Assembly (NCBI GenBank): GCA_946699065.1
Contig: CAMPDV010000437.1
Coordinates: 62,001 to 126,000 of the forward strand
Length of the DNA stretch: 64,000 bases
DNA from: Loxodes magnus
Taxonomy: Eukaryota > Ciliophora > Karyorelictea > Loxodida > Loxodidae
Direction: 5' to 3'
In this document: positions 1-13,039 of the stretch, one piece after another
Position numbering within the stretch: position 1 is the stretch's first letter
Layout: every line of letters starts with the position of its first letter
The notes under the pieces: generated by a model
Database searches by the model: none
What the model was told of the DNA's origin: nothing
Seen by the model: the letters and a program-made list of their open reading frames with translations, nothing else
Made by a program: the position numbers and the translations under genes

Positions 1-660
1 TGTTAATTCTCTTCAGATTTCTTCGCTATTTCTCTTCATCTTTTCCTTGTATATCTTGCAACTCTTGAATCTATGGAATCTTGATTAGCACAGGTAACAT
101 CTCTTGAGAATCCTTCTAATATTGGTTGGTTCTTTTTACTTATCGTCTTCTACTTCCATTTTTATTTCTTAGATTAGAGGCTCTATTCTTTTTTGTCCAA
201 GTTGCTATACTTCGAATTCTTATTTGACTAATCTTTCTTCAGTATTTTAACTTTTTTCTAATAATTTTTTGTTTTCTTATCTTAATATTTTTACTTCTTC
301 TTACAGAATACGCACAGATTTCAAAAGACTTTCAATTAATAATTATTCTTCATTTGCCTGTTTTTGCATCGTTTTTGGATTCTCTTATTTCCTATAGTTA
401 CTTGGCCTAGGTTTAGGAAGAAAATCAATATTTTATTATTAGTTTTATTCTGTTTATGCTTATTTAAGTTCTTATTTTATTTAAGATTGTCTTTAATTTT
501 CAACTATTAGAGGTTATTAAGTTTAAGAAGATTATTATTTTATTAAAGAGGACGTGATGGATGAAGAATTAGAAGTCTCTGGTTTTTGCTCCTTTATCTA
601 TGGAGCCTACAAAAAACCCTTCTTGAGACCTTCTGCCATTTTTTTATTATAGAGAGTAAT
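1..660 (-). mobile_element. CCHC-ORF retroelement, cut by window edge
   Basis: Reading leftward from an ATG at 639, one frame (TAA/TAG = Gln, TGA = Trp) stays open to base 1, at least 213 codons. It starts MAEGLKKGFF, nearly identical to the whole element at 62,974 (MAEGLRKGFF). A zinc knuckle CYLCQSRFHRFKSC lies around residue 181, where the relative at 62,974 has CYLCKSKFHTYKRC at residue 180, and both continue with a KRNSEEIWREL-like stretch. The protein resembles ORF1 of non-LTR retrotransposons (coiled coil plus CCHC). No reverse transcriptase is visible, but the 3' part lies outside the window. Confidence 0.7.
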
Positions 661-1583
661 AATTTAGAATACTAGAAGAATACAATAAAAAGAGTATCCA
701 GTTAAATGAAGCAGTTTTTAATAAGAAAGAAATTTAAGTTGTAAAGAAAGAGATGACTAAAAGGATTCAGATTTAATAAGTATAATAATTCGAAATGCTC
801 ATAGTTTATTTCTTGTAACTAAATAAGATCTACTAATATTTTGACAAACTTAACAAACAACTGCATACAGATATTTTGCAAGGTATGTTACCCCAGTACC
901 TTTTAATAGATAATAAGTTTTCCTAAGGAAATAATGCTACTTAGAATCTTAAATGGCATCCTAATCTACAAGCTTATAGTATTTATCATATATAAATAAA
1001 GAAAAGGTTATAGAAGATATTTAATTTTAGTAAATAAGAGAATACTTTAAATATACTCTATATATAAATAATGAATATTCTAATAATTTTATAGCTTTAA
1101 TACTTTTTGAATACTTTTATAACTTACTTTTAGATCTATAATATTTTTACTTATTTTAATACTTTAATACAATTAATATAAATATACTTATAAAGTTAAT
1201 TCCTTTCTCGTAAAACTTACACTCAATTTCAATGAAATCCACTCTCTCTCCTTAACATAATTGCTAGTAGCTCCTTTGATGTCATATATATTTATGATAT
1301 TAGCCTATGATTAATAAACACTACTCTGCATTCATAGTCTATTATTGCTGAAGAGACCATTATATGAGAATTTAGTAGTTGGATCATGAGGATATTATTA
1401 ACCATCCTTTTTTATTGTCTTACACATGTTTAAGGTAATTTTAGCCTTTGCATATATTCCCCTACTGATTATCATAGACACTTACTAAATTAGCTGGTGG
1501 CTTAGGTAATTAGATAGTATGCTACTAATGAACATTCTAAATGATGTCATATGATGATATTATACTTGATCTTTTGAAATCCC

Positions 1584-3189
1584 ATGGCTTCTACTATTTT
1601 GATGGAAGTTACCTTCAGACTAGTTAATACAAGAATTTCTGAAAAATAGAGAGAATAAGATTTTCTAAATAAAGGAGAAAGTTTTGTAATGTAAAGCATG
1701 CTTGGGGCTGGAACTTTAATAGCGTTTTTATGAAGGCAAATTTTGAGCAGAAAGCTTTATTGGATGAATTTAAATATACAGACAAAAGATTTATTTTAGG
1801 ATCTTATCAGTAGCTTTCAGTAAGGAGTTCATTAGTAAAAAGAAGTATTGAATCCAAAATTTTAAAGGGAATAAAAATAAAGCTCTATCTAATTTAGCTT
1901 TAACAGAAAGCAGATAAACTCAAAGCTTTAAAGTTAAAAAGAAGTAAACAATTTTATTTACCTGCTAAGTGCAATCCATAAACATTAAATTACTCCTTTC
2001 CAGCTGAAAGATCTAAAAGACGTTTAGACCGCGAGCTATATTTTAGAATGATAAGAAAATAAACTAAAATACTAAGAACAAATTTAGTGACAATAATCTA
2101 CTTTCTTGCTAGCAGCTTAGAAAAAATATGAGGAATATATAAAATAAAAGGATGCTTAAATTAAGATAATGGACATTATAAACTGTTCTATTAAAGTTAG
2201 AATTTTTAACTAGAAACTATAAATAAAGCAAATTGGATTAAGAATATTTATCTTATAAGAAAAACATAAACTTAAAGGAATATTAAAAAGGAAAATATAA
2301 GGAAGCCTCTTGAATTAAACCCAAATAGCCTATCCTAGATAATAAATATAATTAAATTTGCTAAATAATATATAAGCTTCATAAATAAAATTAGATAAGC
2401 ATTAAGTATAAAAAGTTAATTTTAGTTTAAGTTATATAAAAATAAGTAAGCTGTGGTTATATTTAATAGATTATTAATATTTTAATCTAAAATAACAATA
2501 ATAATGTTTCATCTTTACACTACCAATTCACCATTTTAAATCAAAGTAACTAATTTTATAACTTTAAACATACCCAAGTTTACTCAATCAGATTTAAAGT
2601 ATAAAGTACTAATATTTTTCTATTTGAATCAGTCACTTCTTTGGTTTTTCCATATTATCGAAAGGCTCTTCATAGTTAATATATGTAACTGCTATATTAA
2701 ATTATATTGGTACTCTTTACTATATTTTTAGTAGTCTCTAAGCTTTAAATTATTCATAATGAATATAGTAGTGCAAAGCTTTACAGGAATAGCTTTAATT
2801 GAATAATTAAATATTATTAAATAAAGAAGTATTAAAGATGCAGAGTAGCTTCTTAAAAATTACCTAAGCAGCATATCTTTAATAAGTCATTAAATTTATT
2901 ATTTTATATAGCTTTACAATATTAGCCATTATCAAATTATACCATTACAATCTTCTTATTACCACATTATGTAAAGATGCTTTCATTAATGTAGTATGCT
3001 GCTTCATTTAAATTATATTTAACTTTAAAATCTAGAAATCTAGAAACTTTAGACTTAAGTTTAAAACAAAAACCAATAACAACCAAAATAAATTACAACT
3101 ACTTTATCATTTTAAACCTTAGTAAAAATTTTATAAGCTTATGGATTAAAACATATTATGAGCATTTAAACTCTTAGTTTGAAATGAAT
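1584..3189 (+). CDS. Hypothetical coiled-coil protein, 3' part unresolved
   Basis: I do not recognise this gene. From an ATG at 1584 one frame is open and protein-like to about 2,170: N-terminus MASTILMEVTFRLVNTRI, a short apolar MLGAGTLIAFL, then a Gln/Lys/Glu-rich coiled coil around 2,000-2,160. Downstream all three frames lack TGA, and a frame offset by two looks most protein-like to a TGA near 3,187, so a short intron of 3n+2 nt in 2,170-2,300 is likely but not placed. It lies upstream of the tRNA on the same strand. The 5' boundary is fair; the 3' half is a guess. Confidence 0.4.
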
Positions 3190-3719
3190 TATAAAATTAT
3201 TCTATATATTCTTTTATCTAAAAATCCTTATAAATGTTTCCTTATTTTCTAGTTTAATATATCTTTATTAAATATAAGTTATTTTATAATTTTTTTAATT
3301 TTCTTTAGCTGTTACATTTAAACTTATCTAAATCCAAATAATGAGATAATGAACTTTCATTATTCATATAATCTATTTAGTATTTCTTTTTATCTTCTTA
3401 AAATTAAAAGCTTTTCAAACAACTTTACAAATTCCTATCCATTTTTAATAGGTGGTATAAGAGTAAATATATTAAATAATAGCATAAGAGCATTATAAAT
3501 TATCTAAAAGTATCGTAAATAGACTTTTATTTAAGTCTTATAGATTAATTACTAGTAAATTTAAATAAATATGCTTAGCCTTTTATATTCTAAGTTACTT
3601 AGAATATAAGTTCTACTTTTATATAATTATATTTAAATTAAGCAATTTATTAACTTTATAAATAATTCATTATTCATACTAGAAAGCTTTTAAATTAATT
3701 TCTTACTATTAATAATAAA

Positions 3720-3791
3720 TCCACATTAGTCTAGCAGGTTAGGATATTCGGCTTTCACCCGAAAGACCCGGGTTCGAGTCCCGGATGTGGA
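3720..3791 (+). tRNA. tRNA-Glu (anticodon UUC)
   Basis: A 72-nt cloverleaf: acceptor stem TCCACAT pairs with ATGTGGA; the D-arm contains AGCAGGTTAGGAT (box A region); the anticodon arm TTCGG-CTTTCAC-CCGAA has TTC at positions 34-36; the T-arm is CGGGTTCGAGTCCCG with a perfect box B (GGTTCGAGTCC). A T-rich tract (ATATTTTTA) follows directly and would end Pol III transcription. No CCA is encoded, as usual in eukaryotes. It decodes GAA, one of the ordinary Glu codons, not one of the reassigned stop codons. Confidence 0.95.
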
Positions 3792-5822
3792 ATATTTTTA
3801 GTTTTAGAAATTTTAGTACTTAAAAATATAAAATTTAAACAATTAACTTCATTTAAATAATTTCCCTTTTCTCTATTCTACTGCTTACTTTCTCATTTAT
3901 ATTTGAGTCAGAGTCTTGGTAGCTTTTCTATAAACTCTAATTTAAATATTTTATTTACAAATTTTAAAATTAATTGAGAATATCATATAATAAAACTTCA
4001 GCTTAGTAAGCTTTTATTAATTATTACTAATATATAAAAAAACTAACAAAGCTTTTTGGTAAATATTACTGTTGTCATTATAAAAAAGTCTAGAGTTCTT
4101 AAAAAATGATCTGGCTGTGCAAAGAATAGATTTACTTTTTCAAAAGAAAGAGTCTATAATATTGGAGGATTTATAAAATGGCTAAGTACGGATATATATC
4201 AATATATATGTTAAAAGATGAATAAAGTTAGACTAATGCCTTTATCAGAGTCTCATGTAATTAAAGTCTCTTTTCTAAGGGTTATGATTCAATAATATGT
4301 TTAGAAAGATTTTTTAGTCTTTTAATGGAATTGCATTTTATGATTTCAAGTAATTATCAACTCAAAATTCAGATTTTCCAGAGAGTAAATAAGAATATCC
4401 AAATTTTTATCTTGAAATGATAATAAAATATATAATTATTCGATAATAGGAACAGGAATATAATTCTATTTGAATGTGATTTTAGTAAAAGAAATCGTAG
4501 ACATATAAAATCTATAAAAATCTATGATTACATTTAAAAGTTCAGAATATTTTCTTTTATTTAAAGTAAATATATTACTTGCTTTTTAAATCTTATTATG
4601 CTTTAGATAAAATATCATTTTTTTATTTCAATAAATTATTAAATTTTACAGATTATAAATTATATTTGCATTTTTCAAGTAAGCAAAAATCTTAATTATT
4701 TCCATTTTTTATTTTAAATAACCTAATATTTTTGAATATCCAATACATTTCCTCTGCTTAAAATTAAAATTAATTACCATTGTCTAACTTAATTAATCAA
4801 TACAATTTTTTATAGAATTAAAATTTTTATTAAAACTATTTTAATAAATAAGCAATCTCATCAATTTTATATTTTATAAAAATAAATACACATAAATAAA
4901 AATAATAAAATAGAATAATGCTTATTAGTTGTAGATATTACTTTTATTTGAAATAGTATAATATAACTTTATAAGTTTAATGCTTGCTTACCTACTAATA
5001 ATATTTATTTTATTTTTTGGAAACGTATATTTTTATTAACTCTATTTGATAAAAAAATTTCCTTTATTTTATTAAATAAAATGTTATATTTGACTAAAAA
5101 ATATTATGCAAGACTTTAAATAGTAAATACATTTCATAATATATATCTATTCAATTACTCATCTTTAATTGTAGTTATTTTTCAAAAGACAGATAAAGAA
5201 ATTATTTATCAGGAGAGTTTTTATGAAGATTAATAATCTTTTAAGTTTTATTATTCTTAAAGTCTTATTTACTTCATTCTCCTATTATTATATTTCTTAA
5301 CAATTTCTTAAGCACATAAAACATATAGTTACTTTTTCTACTAGTCTTATTTAATTTATTTCTTTTTTATGATGTGTAATAATTTATGTTAATATTTACT
5401 TTTTCAATAGAAGAAAAGAAAAAGAATATTTAGTTAGAGCAAAATTATCAAGTTTAGTAAAATATAAATAATTCAAACTAAATGATGTCTCTTATATACC
5501 TTTTAATCTGATCACTTATTGCATCATACGTTCATCATTATGAATTATATTAATTATTTACGTTATATTAATCTATTTCTACATAGTAAAAATTAGATAA
5601 TATAGATCTTTATAACAAGAAAAAACGCTTTTCCATAATCATCTGCTTTCTTTCTTAGTAATTTACGTAAAAATATGCTTTGAGCAAAATTTTAATTTTA
5701 ATTTTCATAATTATAATATAAAAAATAAAATAAAATCTAATACTAAAAATATTTTAATCCATTATTAATAAGCATTTCAAATCTTAAATAAAGGAAATTA
5801 TTCATTATTTATTAATCATTAA
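3792..5822. other. AT-rich stretch without a recognisable gene
   Basis: I see no family or convincing long coding pattern on either strand. Short coding-like patches occur around 4,130-4,560 on the + strand, but frames are uninformative because only TGA can stop translation and the DNA is very AT-rich. Confidence 0.5.
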
Positions 5823-6880
5823 TCATTAAAATAACTGTTCGCCTTCCGGCTTAATTGAAGTTTTAATTGTATAAAGTCTCCGTTCCTGCATGTTTGTTCC
5901 TTGCATTGTTTTTTTTCCTTGACTTTTCTCTTTTGAATAAATTGAGTTGAAAATTTATTTTTCTTCCAAATTTTCCCATTTTCCGATGGAAAGAATTCCA
6001 TCGCTCGCTACTTTAGTTGCTATTAGGCTATTAGTTAACATTTCTCCTGATATTCCATCTTATTTTTTCTATTGGGGACATTTCCGCCATAAATGTCAAG
6101 TGCTGTTGCAAATAAAATATATTTTTCTTGTTCTAGGAAATGTATTTTCTTGTTTCCCTATTTCCATTGGAGTTCCTTAAGAAGGCTTCTACAGGTTTTC
6201 TTATATTAATTTGAGATTTTAATCTAATTTTACTTAATTTTTCTCATCTTGCTCTTGCATTACTCAAATATCATTCTCTAAACTTGCAATTTGTTCATAA
6301 ACTCCGACTTTAGCTCTTCAGTCTACCATATGGGCTTCATCATCACCTTTATGATTTATCAAATCCTGACTTATTATAAACATCTCTTCCTTCTGGGAGT
6401 TTAATTCCTCTTCGAGATTTATGTTTCTAATAAGTTGATGAATCAGCTGTTTCAACTACTCAGAGTCTGTTTTTTCTATTTCAGAATTGTCTAAATCAAA
6501 GGTAATAGGATTTATATTGAATTATCGTTCTTTACCTTTTAGTTTATTCTTTATTTTTTCGTTATTATTTTTATCGATTCAGTTGAGTGTTCTCTTTTTT
6601 CAGTATTCAATGGAGGTGTTGAGAGCTGTGTTAACTTTTCTGTTCTTAATTTTTATCTCTGTTCTTACTTGTCCTTTGATGGGAGAGATCCGTTTTATTA
6701 AATTTGTAGGAGTTAGTATTTTTTATAAGTTCTTCTAGTCTATTAGATAATTCTAATTATTTTATTAAGAAGAGCGTTAAGTTAAAGAAGACGTGGTGAG
6801 AATATGTTCTTCTAGTTTTTTCTCCTGTTCTGAGGAGGTGGAATAAAAACCCTTCTTGAAGCCAGGCATTTTATTTTTAA
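5823..6880 (-). mobile_element. CCHC-ORF retroelement with 348-codon ORF
   Basis: From an ATG at 6,869 to a TGA at 5,823-5,825 lies 1,047 nt (349 codons including stop) in one frame. The N-terminus MPGFKKGFY...LTTSS aligns with MAEGLRKGFF...TTSS of the elements at 1-660 and 62,974. A Gln/Glu-rich coiled coil occupies the middle and a zinc-knuckle-like segment (CNSTWHLWRKC) begins near residue 250. It is a longer relative of the 256-residue family and looks whole at the protein level. It lies across the left end of the tandem duplication: the repeat begins inside this ORF at 6,203, so units 2 and 3 carry only its 5' two thirds. Confidence 0.65.
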
Positions 6881-9800
6881 AGGAAAAATATAAAAATATT
6901 TAAATTAATGCTTTACTATTTTTTGTTTTATAAGAGATAATTTATTATACAATATTCTATATTTCTTCTATATTATTTAATTCATATTTTATTCAAAATA
7001 TTTTTCACTCTAAGTTTGCAATAAAATACTTTTTAATTTTAGAATTAAATTTTATATTAGTTTTAGATAAATTTTAACTATAAATAAGAAAAAGTTTTTT
7101 ATATATTTGTAAATTTTATTAATTAAAAAAATGCATTTTATTTTATTTTAAAACTTAAAAGATATCAAAATAATACAAATCAAATAATTTAGACATCAAT
7201 TAAGATTTTAAAATAGTTACAAAAAATTAAAGAAAATATGTTAGTTTTAAAAAATGCTAATATAAAATTTTATATTAAAAAGATTTATTTTTATTATTTA
7301 TTAAAATAGTTAAAAAAAGTAATTTCATTAAAAAAGATTTAAATTATTCTAGCAATATGAAATGCTATTTAGTCTAATATAATGTTTGTTAAATCAAAAA
7401 TATTCAAAATATATTAATGATTTTATTTTTAGTTAAACATTTTTTTTTATTTTGTCTATATTTCAATTAAATTTTATTAATATATTTCTTAAATCTTCTT
7501 TTAAATATAATAAAACAAGAAATATTCATAAATTTTAATAAATTATTTTTTAATTTAAATTAAAAATCTACTAAATAGTTAAAATGAGATTTGATATAAA
7601 TTTCTTTAAAAATCTTAATGTTAAGAAATAATTAAATAATATAAAATAAATTTAAAATATAATATAAGTAAATATTCAATTTTTCTAGTTTGGATATTTT
7701 CTTCTGCTGTGCAATTATAATTTTAAAATTTCGACTATTAGTTTTGGATTAAATATATGATTAAATAATCATTCGAATAAAAAAATTTTTGATATATTTT
7801 AAGCTAAAAAACTTGAAATTTATTTATTAATAAACTTCATTCAAAAATTATAGTAATTTTAAGGAAAATATTAAATGTTGATTAGAATAAAAATGAATAT
7901 ATTATCTTTTTTAGTAATTAAACTAAATTACATTTTTTGTTTGTTTTTTAATTTAATTAAGTTTAAAAAAGATCTTTAGTATTTTTTAATTATAGTTTAT
8001 ATTATGTAATAATTTACACTTAAATTTTATATAAAATTTATTTTTGATAGACTTTCTTCTTTACTTTATCTTTTTTACTCTTTCTTTAAATAAGCTTCAA
8101 CTTATAATTATTTCAGGATTAACTTTTTAAAATCCAGTTTTAAAATTTTCTATTATAACTCTACTTTTGCTGATGAAGCTATAAACAAAGCAAAAATAAA
8201 TTAGTATTTGTATATCTATATTTATATAATAAACTTAGTTTTAAAATAAATATTCTATATATTTTCTAAATTTTTAAACTTAACTTTTTTTAATTTCTAT
8301 TTTTATCTAGAATTTCTAACTATTATTCCAATAACTAAAAAACAAAAAAGTTATAACTTGAAATATTATATTATTTAGGGAAAAATGAAATCATCATAGT
8401 AAGATATTATTAAATTTCATTTTATTAATTAAAATTGAATTTATTTCTTTTAAATATTCATTTATGCAAGATATATCTTTAACTTTATCATTAAACATTA
8501 CATAATTACCTGGCTATCTAAGTATACAATAACTAATTTTTTATAGATTTAAGAACTAAAAATTTCAAATAAGTTAACTTTATTTATTTGATAAGAATCT
8601 AAATAATTATAATAAAATGAAATGCTTATACATTTTAAACAAATAAAGTGATTTTAAAAGTATTCTTTTATCTAATCTTTATTCAAATCCTTTTTTTCCC
8701 TTTTAAAATTAAATATTATATTTAAATTTTTAAGTAAAAAATACTAATATTACAAACTTTTAATTTTAATAAATATTATAAATTTTTTTCCAAAAAGACA
8801 GTAATAAAATTTAATATTCTTATTGATTTTTAATAATAAATTTATTATTTGCATATAATTACTTTTCTTATATTTAAGTTAATTTATTAGAAAGCTTAAA
8901 ACTTTTTTATTTATATCTATTATCCAAAGCCAGAATTATCTATAAATCAATTAAATAAATTAGGTTGAAAGTTTTAAGATTTATCTAAAATATATAAATT
9001 AAAGTTTATTCTAAATATAAAGTTTTAGCTTAAATTGCTTTATGAAATAAATAAATGCTTTACTTTTAATAACTAGGGATAATCTATTAGATCTTTAAAT
9101 CTTAAAGTTTTAATAGTAATATATATAATTGATTATAGTTTAACTCAGTAACAATTTAATTTTTTAAAGTTTATATCTATAAATGTCTTATCTTTAGTTT
9201 CTTTTGTGACTTTATATTCTTCATGAGATATATAAAAGTTTATGGATATTCAAATTCTTTATGTATTATTGTTCCAGTCCAGTTTATTTTCATGTATGAA
9301 TTGTTAATAATTTTCGTTTATGTCTATCACTATTTATTGTAACTTCAGACTCTATAATAGATTTCTTCTTATAGAAGATTTTTCATAAAGAAATTGATAA
9401 AATAATAAAAATTATTTTCCTTAAACAAGTTTTCAAAGTGAAAATTAATTATGCTGCGATAGAAAGTAATCAAAGAGATCTTGCTCAATATATTTAAATT
9501 TTAAAGCAGTAGCTAGTTATAATTGTAAATACAACTATATATTCTAAAGAGTAATTTTATAACTTCAAAAAGAGTTAACTAAGCTATTTACTCATAAAGC
9601 TATTATATAATAGCTTGTTTAAATGCTTCTATAATAATTATTTATTTTAAAATTTTGGCTTAATTAATATTATTTTGGTTTTAAATATCTATAAATATTT
9701 AAGATAAATGAAAACAAACAAATAGTTAATTTAACATTTTATTATAAATTGGATGAAAAATAAAAACTTTTAGAGATATAATTTAACTTATAAGGGTTTA

Positions 9801-10188
9801 AGATAATTACTCATAGTTACTACCATTTTATTTTAAGACTTGCTCTTAAATATAAAACTCATGCAAACATATACAACAGTAGATATTTTTAATTCCACTT
9901 TTAATTCTTTTTTGTATATAAATAATTATTCATTTTTGCTTTATACTTTTAAAATAAAATATTTATTAACCAAAATATCTAACTTTTATCCTTCAAATAA
10001 ACAAATAAAATTACGAAAAGAGTATAATCCTTTTTGTTATATTTGATAGTGATAATATATATAGGATTTACTTTATAAAAGCTAATTATAAATAAATTAT
10101 TTTATAAAGTTTACTTTTCTCTTCATTTATAACCAAAGTAAATCATTTATTTTATAATTTCCTTTTATTAATCACTTACCACCTAAAT
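6881..10188. other. AT-rich non-coding part of L (unit 1)
   Basis: About 3.3 kb with no gene I can support, repeated almost unchanged in units 2 and 3. A 68-codon standard-code ORF at 9,840-10,046 is kept in unit 3 but not in unit 2, so it is probably chance. The last few hundred bases are presumably the promoter of the F-box/LRR gene. Confidence 0.5.
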
Positions 10189-13020
10189 ATGTACGCAAAT
10201 ACTAGTAGTTCAAGTACCAAATGCTAAAAACCATTACCGCAAAGGAAAAAGTATCTATCAAAATCTTTGGATAATTTGAGTTAAGACTGCCTTACATTTA
10301 AAACTCAATTTGAGTAAAAAGCTGAAATTATTTAAGCAACGGAAGAAATCTAAGCCTCATAAAATTAGAAAATTTAGTAACTATAAAAATAAGAAGAAAA
10401 CATATAGGAAGCTAAATAGTAAAATAAGTAAGAAATTAGCTTTTAGAATGAATAGAAAAATAAGAAATAACAGCTAGAAATAGAAATTGCAAATCCTTCA
10501 AAAGCACAATAGAACTTTTGAAGAAATAAATATATTCTAGATTAGATAGCTTTGCATTTAGACGAAATAGAGATAGCTAACTTATAGAAAGTAAATAAAT
10601 ACTTTTATTGATACAACTATTACTTTTAGAGACTAGATATAAGTAATATCTATAGGGATTAACAAAAGAATAAACAAAAAATCAAATGGTTGCTTAAGTA
10701 AATAGTCATATCTGATGTTAAAGAAATCAGACTAGATATATAAAGTTTTTCTCCAAGTTTTTGCTAATTTATTCAGAAAAATCTTGACTAATCTATCTAG
10801 CAGAGAAAAGAAAAAATGATAAATTCTTCTCTCATTAAATTAGAAAGAATTAAAATATTAAGTTGGTCTATTAGGAAATTAGATTTACCTAATCTATCTA
10901 ATATGTAAAGTTTAGTAGAAATAAGCATATTGCATATCAAGTTAAGAGACTCAAATTTATGGTTCTTGAAAGATTTAATAAATTTAAGAGTTATTGAGTT
11001 TGATCATCTAGATATTACAGGCTAATTTTTAATGGATTACTGTCTAAACCTTAATATAGAAGTGCTAAAATTACAGTGCTAATCTCTAAATGACAGGATA
11101 GTAATATAATATTTAAAATTAAAAGGAAAATAACTTAGAGAGATTTAAATTAAATATAATTAGCATATTGATTAGTTTTTAGATTTCTGTCCCAATCTAG
11201 TTTCAATAGACTTATAGCAAATTAGAGATTAATAGGATTAAATTATAGATAAAATAAAAAGAAACGATCTTCAAAGATTATCCATTGATATAACTAACTT
11301 CTCAAGTCAATCATTATTAGATTTATTTTCTAGGGAATAATAATAATAATAGTAAACTAAAAGTAATTAAAGTTTAGCATTCCCTGGATTTTCAACCAGG
11401 TTTTTGCTACCATTTTTTTAGCGTGGATGGATACCACGCCATTTTTTTATGTGGATGGAACCACAGAGGATCTTCTGTCTTTTATGTGAATAGTTTTCTC
11501 TTGTAAATCCCTGTTTAGGTTATTCAGAGTCTGCTGAGTATGCTTAACGTTCTTTATTGTTCTTTTATCTAAATTTATCTTCACTAATCGCAATTTTGTA
11601 ATAAGTGTCACTTTGATTTGCAATAATAGCATTGCTTGCCTTGTTTTTTCTTGAATCTCTTCAGAAATACTTTTTTTTCAAGTTAATCGATTCTTTTGAT
11701 TAAATCTATATTAATCTTTTAGTCATTCTATTTTTCTTAAACGTTTGCTTATGTAGAAACATTTTCGATAATCATATTTTGTTCTTGCTTAAAATTCGAT
11801 TGAGATTATTCATATAGTTACTATTCCGTGACTAGATTATTCTAAATCAATTATCGTCTAATTATTAGAAGCTCGTTATTTTAATCTTCGATAGTATTCA
11901 TTAGTTCTCTTATTTTTTCCCCTTGGTTGTAAATTGTTTCCTAATAATTTTGTATTATTGTTTTCATTTGGTCAAGCTATATTTATATTTCGGATTATTT
12001 TTATACCTTTACTGGATTCGATTCTATTGTTCCGATTATGATTTTTCCTTCAGAGGAGGAACTTGATTTATCTTCTTCTTGTTGTTGTCTCTGCATTTGT
12101 TTCGCAGCTTTCCTTTTTGCGTTCTTAATTTGGTTTTTGGAAAGGCGAATAGATTATTCCATTTTTATATATTTATTATTTTCTAGGGAATATACCAAAC
12201 TTGATTATATTGATATTAGAAGCTAATTTACCTTCTAAATAGAAGTGTTTAAATAAATTGTTTCTAACGTTCCTAATATTCGAAAGATAGAATGATGGCA
12301 ATATTTAAACTAGTTTGACATTTAGCAATAAAGTAGTTCTTTATTAAGCTAAATTAATGTTTAGGATAAATTACTTACTAAACTAGAAGATATTTCTTTT
12401 TATGGAATAGAGGAAGAAAGTGAGTAAGTTTTAGGGTAATTGCTTTTAAAAGCTCCTAATATAAAATGAATAGTTTTTAATAATTTCCAAGAGTATGAGG
12501 AAGAAAAGTTAGATAAGTAAAAAGTAGAAATTTACTAGTAGTAGTAATATTTAATTCCTTTTACATTTAATAAGTTAGAACATATTTCTTTAGCTGGATG
12601 TACAGTAATAAGAGATTATATTATTAACTAACTATTCTAAAAAGCTCCTAACTTAAAAAATTTGAATGTTTAAAATTTAGATCAATTAAGTAATGAAAGC
12701 TAAAATAAATAGGAATCTATTCAACAAAACTAGAGGAAATATAGATATGAGATTCATATCAAATAACAGATTAAACTATCTGCTTTATACTATAAAACTG
12801 CTCTAATTTAAAGAAAGTTAGCATTTCAGTATGTTAATATGCATGAAATGAATAAAATATATTAAAGGGGTAGGATTTTACTTAAACAAACAAAGTAAAT
12901 GAAGCAAACAAAGCAAACAAAGCAAATGAGATAACTAATAATAGATATTCATTGATAGAATATTTAACTTCCTTAGAAAAGGAATAAAAGATAAGTGATG
13001 TGATAAAATAAATAGTTAGT
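10189..13020 (+). pseudogene. F-box-like/LRR gene, interrupted copy (unit 1)
   Basis: From ATG 10,189 the frame is open for about 380 codons: a Ser-rich start (MYANTSSSSTK), a Gln/Glu coiled coil (residues 40-105), an F-box-like helix set from residue 109 (YILDQIALHLDEIEIANL), then leucine-rich repeats with LxxLxL spacing. At SRE (11,329) the gene is split by an 836-bp retroelement flanked by a 17-bp duplication; coding resumes at 12,182 with YTKLDY. A 26-nt GT-AG intron near 12,870 restores frame for NEANKAN. The sequence then leaves the gene at 13,019, where the copy in unit 3 continues for another 780 bp, so this copy also lacks the native C-terminus. The family would be an SCF-type substrate receptor; the F-box call is by pattern only. 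Confidence 0.65.
11340..12175 (-). mobile_element. Whole CCHC-ORF retroelement in F-box/LRR gene
   Basis: 836 bp flanked by identical 17-bp direct repeats (11,323-11,339 and 12,176-12,192). Unit 3 has the empty site with one copy of that 17-mer (55,043-55,059). On the minus strand an ATG at 12,162 opens a 771-nt ORF ending in TGA at 11,392, the same length as the ORF at 62,974. It begins MEQSIRLSKNQ, has a basic Gln-rich coiled coil, a knuckle CYYCKSKWHLLQNC at residue 178 and a downstream ILSRLWITQTGIYKRKLF segment. A hairpin (CCTGG/CCAGG) surrounds the stop codon, and the element ends in a short TTA repeat. The variable-length duplication and 3' microrepeat indicate target-primed insertion by a LINE-type enzyme. 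Confidence 0.8.
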
Positions 13021-13039
13021 AAATAAAAAAGATTGAAAT

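Noticed and set aside
3792-5822. Gene around 4,130-4,560.
   Set aside because: Short open patches in more than one frame; with only TGA as stop this is expected by chance.
9840-10046. 68-codon standard-code ORF in the non-coding part of L (also 53,561-53,767).
   Set aside because: Lost in unit 2 by small changes, no homology, and the standard code does not apply here.
11447-11632. 61-codon minus-strand ORF in the inserted retroelement.
   Set aside because: A different frame from the 771-nt ORF with the zinc knuckle; a shadow.
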